Source: Pigmentiphaga sp. (GTDB lineage Bacteria > Pseudomonadota > Gammaproteobacteria > Burkholderiales > Burkholderiaceae_B). From it: a stretch of 19,289 bases of DNA. Position 1 is the first letter of the stretch; every line of letters starts with the position of its first letter. Location of the stretch: NCBI GenBank assembly GCA_023228945.1, contig JALOAI010000046.1, positions 1-19,289 of the forward strand. Reading direction: 5' to 3'. The notes under the pieces were generated by a model. That model was given only the letters and a program-made list of their open reading frames with translations, was not told the origin of the DNA and ran no database searches. A program made the position numbers and the translations under genes. This document shows positions 13,560 to 19,289 of the stretch, piece by piece.

Positions 13560-16082
13560 ATGGCGAACATTGCTGGCGAGCCGACCTTCCAGCCTCATGT
13601 GAGGCAGCTCGAAACCACTGATCCCAAGCACCCCGACACCTGGAACCCGAACTATCAGGTGCTCATCAACAATGACGTCTACCTGAAGGGTGAGGTCGAG
13701 ACCGTCTTCGACCAGCTCGGCCGGATGGATGAGCGCGTCGATACGATCGAGGTGGACAGCGCCGCCGCCTTGAGCCGGGCGATCCGGCTGGACTGGCTCT
13801 ACAGCTCCTATCGCATCGCCATCGAGCTGTTCCTCGAAAGCTGGACGCTGCTCGATACCGAGCAGGTCGCCGTGGTCGCCACGGTCGCGGGTGACGAGAG
13901 TGTCGATGTTGTCGACACGGCCACGCTGGTCGCTGGCGAGGAATATGTGATCTTCGACGGCGAGAACAGCGAAACGCTGGTGATCGCCGAAATCCTGACC
14001 GGTCAGCGCTTCCGCGCCAGCGGCATCCTTGCCCACACCTTCGGCGAGGGCGCGGTCATTGCTCGCACCAACTGGCTTGTCGACCACGGCAGGGCGATCG
14101 CGGGCGACGGCGGGGTCTACTTTTCCCAGCCGCTCAATCTCGGCATCGCGCCTGGCCCGCGCGCCGTTGTCCTTCGCCGCGCCGATACGGACCTCGAAAT
14201 CACCGTGGCCTTCAAGGATGCGACTCATACTGAATGGACCGATGTGCCGTGGAGCTGGCGTCGAGAGGTCGCGCCGGACGTGATCGATGTGGAATATTAC
14301 GTGCCGGCTTCCGGCGAGTTCCGGCTGAAGATCACCAGCGCCCATGGCGAGAGCGAGACGGACCTGACCATCCACAATTTCGTCGGGGTCACCGAACCGA
14401 CGAACCTCGGCGGCGTCCACAACGGGCCATTCCAGCCGGTAAACGCCGCGCCCGAAGACGCCGCCACCGGCCTGCCCGAAACGCCGACGCTGGCGATCGC
14501 CGGCTATTCGTCGCCGGGCAACAGCCCGCAACAGGCGATCGAGTTCCAGCTGATCGAGGCGGCCGGCAGCTTCGCCGCGCCGCTTGAAGAAAGTGGATCG
14601 CTGCCGGCCGGCAATGCGTGGTCGGTCCCGCCGGCCGTGCTGACCGAAGGTGGTTCATATCGCTGGCGCGCCCGCGTCCAGGACGCCGAGGGCGAATGGT
14701 CGCCCTGGTCCGTCGATACCGGCTTCACGGCGGCCGCGAGCTTCGAGTATGTGCGCGCGCCGCAGAACACCAGCCCAGCCAATGGCGCAACCGACATTGC
14801 CGCGCAGCCGACGCTCTACACGTCCGAGTTCGAAGTCCATGGCGGCGGCGAGGAAGATCACGTCGCCACCCAGTGGCAGATCAGGCGCGCGACCGGCTCT
14901 TATTCCAACCCGGTCTGGGACAGCGGCGAAGACGCGGTCAATCTTGTCGAGGTGGTGGTTCCGACCGAGGTGCTTCAGGATGGCGAAACTGCCTATTTCT
15001 GGCGGGCGCGGCACAAGGGTGCGGATAGTGGCTTTTCCGAATGGTCGGCCGAGACCCGCTTCACCACCAAGGAGCTGTTCGCCGTCATCATCGGTATCTC
15101 GCTGGTCAATTCCGGCGGCGGTGCCGGCGTCTGGGCGCGCGTTGACGAGGACGGCAACAACCGGGCGGTCGATGCCTCCTACTTCAATAATCACCCTGTC
15201 TTCGCCGGTGTCACCGATGTCACCATTGACGGCCAGGCGATGGTGCTGGTCCCGGCCTTCTACTTCAGGGTGGCCGATGCGCCTCCCGGCTCCGATCGCG
15301 CTGGCCGGCGCTGCTGGTGGATTTCCGATCAGCCGCTTCCGGGCTTCGAGCGCCATCCGGCCTTCTTCGACGCTGGCCAGCCGATCCCGCATTTCTATGT
15401 CGGAAAATATCAGGGCACGGCAGATGGCGGCACGAAGCTCGGCTCGGCGGCCGGCGTCAATCCGCTCGTGTCGCTCGACTTCCCCACCATGAAGGCGCGT
15501 GCGGCGGCGCGGAATACCGGCGGCGTCGAGGGCTTCTCGCTCTGGAGCATCTACCAGTTGTCGGCGATCCAGATGCTGGCGCTGATCGAGATGGGCGGGG
15601 CCGACAGTCAGGCGCTGATCGGTCAGGGCCGTGTCAACGAAAGCAGCGCCGCAAACACCAATGCCGCCGATGTCGCGCAGGCGACCTGGCGCGGCATCGT
15701 CGGCCTGTGGGGTAACGTCTGGCAGATGGTCGACGGCCTGCGCCAGAACTCCGGCGGTACGCTTGAGGTCTGGGATCGGCTGGGGCAGCGCAACTTCGTT
15801 TCCACCGGCATCACGCCGCCTTCGAGCGGCTGGATGGTCAGCGTCAATCACGCCAGTGGCGGCGGCTGGGACCTGCGCGACATGTTCGTTGCCCAGACCG
15901 TCGACGGCACCCAAGGCAATGGCACCTTCGCCGATTACTTCTATCGCAACACTGGCGAACGTGTCGCCTACCACGGCGGCCACTGGGGCAACGGGTCGTA
16001 CGCGGGTCTCTTCTACCTGCGCCTGGACCACGCCCCTTCGCACTCGAACACGGCCGTCGGTGCCCGCCTCGCAAAGGTTTAG
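13560..16082 (+). CDS. Receptor-binding tail fibre protein, DGR target with C-type-lectin-like variable tip
   Basis: 840 residues, preceded by AGGAG (13549-13553) and ATG 13560. An N-terminal beta-rich attachment region (1-~275) contains a short coiled-coil-like segment (FDQLGRMDERVDTI). Two fibronectin-III-like domains follow (~278-395 and ~396-505), each ending in a WRAR...W..W/F-S.W...T.F pattern. Residues ~506-840 resemble formylglycine-enzyme-type C-type lectin folds: PAFYFRVADA, HFYVGKYQGTADGG, GFSLWSIYQLSAIQMLALIE, GIVGLWGNVWQMVDGL. The last 35 residues, from HGGHWGNGS to GARLAK, are the variable repeat. Variable surface residues are 805, 808, 810, 814, 819, 821, 823, 824, 828, 832 and 833. 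The stop comes 7 bp after the variable repeat ends. Confidence 0.93.
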   Translation: MANIAGEPTFQPHVRQLETTDPKHPDTWNPNYQVLINNDVYLKGEVETVFDQLGRMDERVDTIEVDSAAALSRAIRLDWLYSSYRIAIELFLESWTLLDTEQVAVVATVAGDESVDVVDTATLVAGEEYVIFDGENSETLVIAEILTGQRFRASGILAHTFGEGAVIARTNWLVDHGRAIAGDGGVYFSQPLNLGIAPGPRAVVLRRADTDLEITVAFKDATHTEWTDVPWSWRREVAPDVIDVEYYVPASGEFRLKITSAHGESETDLTIHNFVGVTEPTNLGGVHNGPFQPVNAAPEDAATGLPETPTLAIAGYSSPGNSPQQAIEFQLIEAAGSFAAPLEESGSLPAGNAWSVPPAVLTEGGSYRWRARVQDAEGEWSPWSVDTGFTAAASFEYVRAPQNTSPANGATDIAAQPTLYTSEFEVHGGGEEDHVATQWQIRRATGSYSNPVWDSGEDAVNLVEVVVPTEVLQDGETAYFWRARHKGADSGFSEWSAETRFTTKELFAVIIGISLVNSGGGAGVWARVDEDGNNRAVDASYFNNHPVFAGVTDVTIDGQAMVLVPAFYFRVADAPPGSDRAGRRCWWISDQPLPGFERHPAFFDAGQPIPHFYVGKYQGTADGGTKLGSAAGVNPLVSLDFPTMKARAAARNTGGVEGFSLWSIYQLSAIQMLALIEMGGADSQALIGQGRVNESSAANTNAADVAQATWRGIVGLWGNVWQMVDGLRQNSGGTLEVWDRLGQRNFVSTGITPPSSGWMVSVNHASGGGWDLRDMFVAQTVDGTQGNGTFADYFYRNTGERVAYHGGHWGNGSYAGLFYLRLDHAPSHSNTAVGARLAKV
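15972..16075 (+). repeat. DGR variable repeat (VR)
   Basis: These 104 bp at the end of the receptor-binding protein gene align without gaps to the template repeat at 16793-16896. All 76 non-adenine template positions are identical. Thirteen of the 28 template adenines are replaced in the VR by C, G or T, for example AAC to CAC, TAC, CGC, GAC and GCC, and AGC to GGC. The 3' end (GGTGCCCGCCTCGC, 16059-16072) is identical and GC-rich, as expected of the region where homing begins (IMH). Confidence 0.97.
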
Positions 16083-16108
16083 CTGCAACCTGCAAACTGT
16101 GTTCTGAC

Positions 16109-16128
16109 GGCCGCGCGATAGCGCGGCC
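16109..16128 (+). promoter_or_regulatory. DGR target-recognition hairpin/cruciform downstream of VR
   Basis: A perfect 8-bp GC-rich stem, GGCCGCGC (16109-16116) and GCGCGGCC (16121-16128), closes a GATA loop (16117-16120). Hairpins with 8-bp GC stems and a GRNA tetraloop just downstream of the VR are known to be needed for homing in the Bordetella BPP-1 DGR. Here it lies 33 bp after the VR end, further than the few bp seen in BPP-1. It is followed by CCTTAAAA, not a T-run, so a terminator role is less likely. Confidence 0.7.
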
Positions 16129-16148
16129 CCTTAAAACGGAGATCGACC

Positions 16149-16436
16149 ATGGCTCAATTCGGACTTGAAACATCGTGGAGCGCCATTCCCGCGCTCGACC
16201 TGCCGGGCTTCAGCCACACGCTCGAAGAGAGCGAGTGGCGGCGCACGATCAAGGTCTACGCCGTGCCCGAGGCAGTCAGCGAAAGCCGGTATTTCGTATC
16301 GGAGACGGCGGCCAACGAGGTCGAGGAAGCGCCGCCCGGCCTTGTGCGCGAGACCGATCTGCTCGCGCATTTCGTTGTCCAGCCGGACGGCGATGCGCAG
16401 CTGATCAGGGTACGGCCGGAGGTGCGGGTCGCGTGA
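16149..16436 (+). CDS. Conserved-position unknown protein between VR and avd
   Basis: A 95-residue protein I do not recognise. It starts at ATG 16149 with CGGAG (16137-16141) 7 bp upstream. The sequence is compact with no membrane segment: FGLETSWSAIPALDLPGFSH, EESEWRRTIKVYAVPEAVSE and LVRETDLLAHFVVQPDGDAQ, then a basic end (IRVRPEVRVA). The alternating pattern suggests a small beta-rich fold. It lies inside the DGR cassette, after the hairpin and before avd, overlapping the avd region by 0-1 bp. It could be a fibre chaperone, a small structural protein or a second DGR accessory protein. The coding character is sound; the function is unknown. Confidence 0.75.
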   Translation: MAQFGLETSWSAIPALDLPGFSHTLEESEWRRTIKVYAVPEAVSESRYFVSETAANEVEEAPPGLVRETDLLAHFVVQPDGDAQLIRVRPEVRVA

Positions 16437-16437
16437 T

Positions 16438-16794
16438 GTGTCTCACCATCTCGACGGCCTGAAAATTCTCACCAAACTGGAAGAGCTTGATGCGTACAGT
16501 CACAAGGTGGCATTGCAGTTTCCGAAATATGAGCGTCACGTCCTGTCGGCCGAGATCAGGACAACGCTCAACCGGCTCCTGCATCTCACCGTCACGGCCG
16601 CCAAGCGCTACCACAAGAAAACCACCCTTCATGACCTCGATATCGAGGTCGAGTATCTGCGGGCGCTCATCCGCAAGGCATGGCGTCTGCGATACATCAC
16701 GGAGCATCGGTACGAAATCTGGTCCCGGCATATCGATGAAATCGGCCGTATGGTCGGTGGCTGGATCAAGTCCGTGCAGGGCAACGGCCGATAA
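16438..16794 (+). CDS. avd: DGR accessory variability determinant (Avd)
   Basis: 118 residues, close to the usual Avd length (~125). It is predicted entirely helical with many basic residues: LKILTKLEELDAYSHKVALQ, FPKYERHVLSAEIRTTLNRL, LHLTVTAAKRYHKKTTLHDL and DIEVEYLRALIRKAWRLRYI. The 'FPK.ER..L...I...L...L......A.RY.KK..L..LD.E...LR..IR.A..L.YI' pattern is diagnostic of Avd, a pentameric barrel of four-helix bundles that binds the reverse transcriptase and the template RNA. GTG 16438 is the start; GGAGGT at 16418-16423 is 14 bp upstream, rather far. Its TAA stop (16792-16794) overlaps the beginning of the template repeat by 2 bp. Confidence 0.93.
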   Translation: MSHHLDGLKILTKLEELDAYSHKVALQFPKYERHVLSAEIRTTLNRLLHLTVTAAKRYHKKTTLHDLDIEVEYLRALIRKAWRLRYITEHRYEIWSRHIDEIGRMVGGWIKSVQGNGR

Positions 16795-16896
16795 CGGCGG
16801 CAACTGGAGCAACGGGTCGAACGCGGGTCTCTTCAACCTGAACCTGAACAACGCCCCTTCGAACTCGAACACGAACATCGGTGCCCGCCTCGCAAA
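16793..16896 (+). repeat. DGR template repeat (TR)
   Basis: These 104 bp lie between avd and the reverse transcriptase. Read in the frame of the VR, the TR encodes NGGNWSNGSNAGLFNLNLNN and then APSNSNTNIGARLA, with 11 AAC codons. Adenine substitution at the first two positions of AAC can produce 15 amino acids and no stop codon, the classic DGR design. TR RNA is the template for error-prone cDNA that replaces the VR. The 13 differences from the VR all fall on TR adenines. Confidence 0.97.
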
Positions 16897-16911
16897 CGAG
16901 CTACGCCAGAA

Positions 16912-16936
16912 GGCGGCGCGTCTACGGAGCGCCGTC
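16912..16936 (+). ncRNA. Stem-loop in DGR RNA spacer just downstream of TR
   Basis: GGCGGCGC (16912-16919) can pair with GCGCCGTC (16929-16936), giving 8 bp including one G-U pair around a 9-nt loop. It lies 15 bp past the TR in the ~160-bp non-coding spacer before the RT gene. In BPP-1 the TR RNA needs a spacer of this kind for Avd/RT binding and cDNA priming. The role here is inferred. Confidence 0.5.
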
Positions 16937-16991
16937 CAGTGCAGTTCATTTGGGGTCGCTGTCCTTTCCCTATCGGGGATGAAGATAAACC

Positions 16992-17045
16992 GGCGGTTGC
17001 GGCAAGTAGGGCTTCACGGTCCGAACGTGGCAACCGCCATTTTTT
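16992..17045 (+). terminator. Terminator-like stem-loop with T-tract at end of DGR RNA spacer
   Basis: GGCGGTTGC (16992-17000) pairs perfectly with GCAACCGCC (17030-17038), followed by A and six T (17040-17045). Inside, CACG (17015-17018) can pair with CGTG (17026-17029), stacking directly on the outer stem. The stem plus T-run looks like an intrinsic terminator, though the internal loop is large. It could set the 3' end of the template RNA and partly limit RT expression, or be a structural part of that RNA. The RT ribosome binding site follows at once (AGGAGG 17047-17052). Confidence 0.5.
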
Positions 17046-17057
17046 CAGGAGGTGCAG

Positions 17058-18110
17058 GTGCCTAAGCCGGTCAACGGCCTGTGGGACGCCATCACATCGT
17101 TCGAAAACCTCGTTGCCGCCTATCACGAATGCCGACGCGGCAAGCGCTATACCGAGGCCGCGCTCAAGTTCTCCTTTTCCGTCGAGCAGAAGCTTTTCGA
17201 GCTTCAGGGCGAGCTGCTCAATATGTCCTGGTCGCCCGGTCGGCCGCACGAGTTCATGGTGCGCGATCCCAAGCCGCGACTGATCCAGGCTCCACCCTTC
17301 GCCGATCGCGTCGTTCATCATGCGCTCGTAAGGGTCATTGAACCGCTCTTCGAGCGCCGCTTCATCAAGGACAGCTACGCCTGCCGGAAGGAAAAAGGCG
17401 TCCACGCCTCGGTCGATCGCCTTCAGGCGTTCCTGCGGGCAAGGCAACCGCGCGAGGACCGCACCTGGGCGCTTCAGGCCGACATCAGCAAATACTTCGC
17501 CTCGATCAATCACGACCGCCTGATGACAATCATTGCGCGCATGGTCGGCGACCGGAAGGCGCTCTGGCTCTGCCGCCAGATCATTGGTGGTTACGGCTAT
17601 GACGAGGGTGTCGGCATCCCGGTCGGGGCGCTGACCTCGCAGCTCTTCGCCAATGTCTATCTCGACCAGCTCGACCACTGGGCGAAGGATCAGATGGGCG
17701 TCGAGCACTATCTGCGATACATGGATGATTTCGTGATCCTCGGCAGCGACAAGGCCGACCTGTGGCGGTTCTATGACGGCCTGGCCGACTTCCTCGCCAC
17801 CGATCTGTCGCTGCGCCTCAACCGCAAGACCAGCGTCTTCCCGGCGTCGCGCGGCATCGACTTCTGCGGCTATCGCGTCTGGACAACGCACGTCCTTCCC
17901 CGCAAGCGCAACGTCAAGAAGGCGCGGCGCAAATTCCGTCATCTGGCTGCGCAGTACCATCGCGGCCTGATGACCTTCGAGGAGATCAAGCCCTACGTCA
18001 CCAGCTTCACCGGGTACATGAAGCACTGCCAGTCGCGCCGGACGGTCGAGACGATGCTCGATGAGTTCGTTCTGATCCCGGCCAGACGGGAAAGGAAAGA
18101 CCATGAATGA
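17058..18110 (+). CDS. DGR reverse transcriptase
   Basis: 350 residues from GTG 17058, which lies 5 bp after AGGAGG (17047-17052); a GTG at 17052 overlaps that site and is less likely. The RT motifs appear in order: KFSFSVEQKLFELQGELLNM, RLIQAPPFADRVVHHALVRV, motif A with catalytic Asp in QADISKYFASI (Asp at ~142), the DGR-type motif IPVGALTSQLFAN (~187-199), where SQ replaces the SP of group II and retroviral enzymes, the catalytic YMDD at 221-224, and LRLNRKTSVFPASRGIDFCG near the thumb. The enzyme copies TR RNA into adenine-mutagenised cDNA with Avd. The end overlaps the methylase start by 8 bp. Confidence 0.97.
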   Translation: MPKPVNGLWDAITSFENLVAAYHECRRGKRYTEAALKFSFSVEQKLFELQGELLNMSWSPGRPHEFMVRDPKPRLIQAPPFADRVVHHALVRVIEPLFERRFIKDSYACRKEKGVHASVDRLQAFLRARQPREDRTWALQADISKYFASINHDRLMTIIARMVGDRKALWLCRQIIGGYGYDEGVGIPVGALTSQLFANVYLDQLDHWAKDQMGVEHYLRYMDDFVILGSDKADLWRFYDGLADFLATDLSLRLNRKTSVFPASRGIDFCGYRVWTTHVLPRKRNVKKARRKFRHLAAQYHRGLMTFEEIKPYVTSFTGYMKHCQSRRTVETMLDEFVLIPARRERKDHE

Positions 18111-18912
18111 CCTCGCCCGCGTGAAGCCCCTGACGCCGCTGGCTCCCTACATCGGCGGCAAGCGGAACCTCGCCAAGGCCATCATAAAGCGGATCGATGC
18201 AACGCCTCACGACTGCTACGCGGAGGTGTTCGTCGGCATGGCCGGTGTGTTCCTGCGCCGCCATCTGGTTCCGAAATCGGAGGTCATCAACGATTTCAGC
18301 CGGGATGTGGCGACCTTCTTCCGGGTGCTCCAGCGGCACTATGTGCCCTTCACCGAAATGATGCGCTTCCAGCTCACCACCCGCGCCGAGTTCGAGCGGC
18401 TCTGCGCCACCGATCCCGATACGCTCACCGATTTGGAGCGTTCGGCGCGCTTCCTCTATCTCCAGAACACCGCCTTCGGCGGCAAGGTGGCCGGCCGCAA
18501 TTTCGGAGTGGCAATGGATCGCCCGGCCCGGTTCGATATCACCCGCCTGGGGCCGATGCTGGAGGAGGTCCATTCCCGCCTTGCCCGCGTCGTGATCGAG
18601 TGCCTGCCTTACGACGCCTTCATCACCCGCTACGACCGGCCCGGAACGCTCTTTTATATGGATCCGCCCTACTGGGGCCACGAGCGGGACTATGGCGACG
18701 GCATGTTCTCGCGACAGGACTTCCTTCATCTGGCGTCCATGCTGCGCGGGCTGCGGGGCCGTTTCATCCTGTCGATCAACGACCGGCCCGAGGTGCGGGA
18801 GGTCTTCGACGGCTTCCATATAGAGGCGGTCGAGACCACCTACACCCTGTCAGCCAAGGGCGCGAAGCGGGTTGGCGAGCTGATCATCAGCGGAGGCGGC
18901 CATGCTCATTGA
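18103..18912 (+). CDS. dam: D12-class DNA adenine N6-methyltransferase
   Basis: 269 residues with all the D12/alpha-class landmarks: PYIGGKRNLAK at the N-terminus (residues ~15-25), the SAM-binding AEVFVGMAGVF (~40-50), VINDFSRDV (~61-69), ARFLYLQNTAFGG, and the catalytic DPPY at 187-190 in LFYMDPPYWGHER. It transfers a methyl group from SAM to adenine N6. The target sequence cannot be read from the protein, so GATC specificity is not proven. It begins within the RT gene (8 bp overlap) and overlaps the next ATG by 11 bp, so it is co-translated with the DGR module. No cognate nuclease is present, which suggests protection of phage DNA from host restriction, the job done by Mom in Mu. Confidence 0.93.
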   Translation: MNDLARVKPLTPLAPYIGGKRNLAKAIIKRIDATPHDCYAEVFVGMAGVFLRRHLVPKSEVINDFSRDVATFFRVLQRHYVPFTEMMRFQLTTRAEFERLCATDPDTLTDLERSARFLYLQNTAFGGKVAGRNFGVAMDRPARFDITRLGPMLEEVHSRLARVVIECLPYDAFITRYDRPGTLFYMDPPYWGHERDYGDGMFSRQDFLHLASMLRGLRGRFILSINDRPEVREVFDGFHIEAVETTYTLSAKGAKRVGELIISGGGHAH

Positions 18913-19180
18913 CCTCGATAAGGCCCGTGCCTTGCGTGAAGCCGCACTCAACGGCCCGGACACTGACTGCATAATCGGCGATGGCGAGGGGCGCGCCATG
19001 CTTCTTTTCGCCGTAGACTGGGAGCACGAGGGTCGCCGTTGGACCGTCCAGATCGCCGCCTATGACTGGGAAGACGCCGAGGCCCGCCTGGCGTCGATCC
19101 GGTCGAGCGGGGCAGTGGTCGGCATGGTCGTAGCGCAGGGGCCAGCGCCTTGGTATACGGGCGATATAAGTGACGTTTAA
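18902..19180 (+). CDS. Unknown small protein, last gene before the phage right end
   Basis: 92 residues I do not recognise. ATG 18902 lies inside the end of the methylase gene, so translation is probably coupled. The protein is compact and acidic: MLIDLDKARALREAALNGPD, then GRAMLLFAVDWEHEGRRWTV, IAAYDWEDAEARLASIRSSG and AVVGMVVAQGPAPWYTGDIS. The central 'WEHEGRRWTVQIAAYDWEDA..RL' pattern suggests an alpha/beta fold similar in outline to small phage proteins with a conserved 'W.....A.d...A..r' segment. No signal peptide or membrane helix. Its stop codon TAA lies in a CGTTTAAACG palindrome (19174-19183). Position suggests a DNA modification or late accessory role. Confidence 0.7.
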   Translation: MLIDLDKARALREAALNGPDTDCIIGDGEGRAMLLFAVDWEHEGRRWTVQIAAYDWEDAEARLASIRSSGAVVGMVVAQGPAPWYTGDISDV

Positions 19181-19230
19181 ACGGGGTGTTGAAGTGTGTT
19201 TAAAGGGCGCTCAAATGACCGCTCGGCGAC

Positions 19231-19270
19231 TGCGCAAACCTCGTGGCGGAAGTGCGCAAACCTCTTGGCG
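19231..19270 (+). repeat. Two tandem 18-bp repeats, probable transposase end-binding sites
   Basis: TGCGCAAACCTCGTGGCG (19231-19248) and TGCGCAAACCTCTTGGCG (19253-19270) differ at one base and repeat with a 22-bp period. Mu-type transposases bind 22-bp sites, two of which lie back to back at the right end. A possible third, degenerate copy with the GCGC...AAA...GGCG outline lies at 19207-19228. Confidence 0.65.
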
Positions 19271-19277
19271 CGCTACA
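19271..19277 (+). mobile_element. Probable right terminus of the Mu-like prophage (...TACA)
   Basis: Seven bases after the last repeat the sequence reads CGCTACA; its complement starts TGTAGCG. Mu-like elements end in 5'-TG...CA-3'. If the element ends at 19277, the final 12 bases of the window (GCCATCTCGGGC) would be host DNA and start with the target duplication. The exact base is inferred from the end motif and the repeat spacing. Confidence 0.5.
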
Positions 19278-19289
19278 GCCATCTCGGGC

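Noticed and set aside
14655..16088. 477-codon open frame on the minus strand across the fibre gene
   Set aside because: Composition is that of an antisense shadow; the + strand carries a recognisable receptor-binding protein with the VR.
16109..16128. Intrinsic terminator after the fibre gene
   Set aside because: The stem is followed by CCTTAAAA and not a T-run, and avd and RT lie in the same operon downstream; the DGR hairpin explanation fits better, though some termination is not excluded.
16833..18104. 423-codon minus-strand frame opposite the RT
   Set aside because: The + strand has unmistakable RT motifs; the minus frame has no recognisable domain.
19207..19228. Third transposase-site repeat
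   Set aside because: Only the GCGC, AAA and GGCG blocks are shared and the internal spacing differs; too weak to call as a separate feature.
1..19289. tRNA, rRNA or CRISPR array
   Set aside because: No cloverleaf-like sequence, rRNA segment or regularly spaced direct repeats with unique spacers were seen; the only regular repeats are those listed.

Overview
This window is the late (structural) half of a Mu-like transposable prophage in a GC-rich bacterium, most likely an alphaproteobacterium. That host guess rests on base composition, strong G/C third positions, frequent GTG starts and the style of the proteins; the sequence does not fix the genus. Almost every gene lies on the + strand in a tightly packed late operon with many ATGA-type stop/start overlaps.

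Layout. 1-737 is the 3' part of a Mu gpT-type major capsid gene. 752-2644 holds the Mu head-completion and neck genes (gp35/HI1506-like, gp36, gpG/P2 S-like, gp37, gp38-like). 2644-5178 encodes the contractile tail sheath, the tail tube and a tail assembly chaperone pair, with a G GGA AAG slippery site that should join the pair by -1 frameshifting. At 5141-5359 a small membrane-protein gene sits on the opposite strand with its own promoter-like sequence, which looks like a moron expressed by the prophage. 5404-8307 is the tape measure protein, carrying an unusual run of nonapeptide Trp repeats. 8310-13197 is a P2-order tail tip and baseplate module (U, X, D, V, W, J, I); a 120-bp gap with nested inverted repeats separates V from W. 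13194-16082 carries a small fibre-associated protein and a large receptor-binding protein.

The centrepiece is a complete diversity-generating retroelement (DGR) at about 15972-18110. The 3' end of the receptor-binding protein gene is a variable repeat (VR, 15972-16075). It matches a template repeat (TR, 16793-16896) at all 76 non-adenine positions and differs at 13 of 28 TR adenines, the signature of adenine-specific mutagenic retrohoming. Between them lie a GC hairpin with a GATA loop, a 95-codon gene of unknown function and an Avd-like helical accessory protein. After the TR comes a structured spacer and then a reverse transcriptase with YMDD and the DGR-type G..TSQ motif. The phage is therefore expected to rewrite about 13 surface residues of a C-type-lectin-like fibre tip to change host range.

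After the RT, a D12-class adenine DNA methyltransferase overlaps it by 8 bp (in the place where Mu carries its mom modification gene) and is followed by a 92-codon unknown gene. The last ~70 bases contain two 18-bp repeats with 22-bp period and a ...TACA sequence that fits the right terminus of a Mu-like element, with perhaps a dozen bases of flanking host DNA at the very end.
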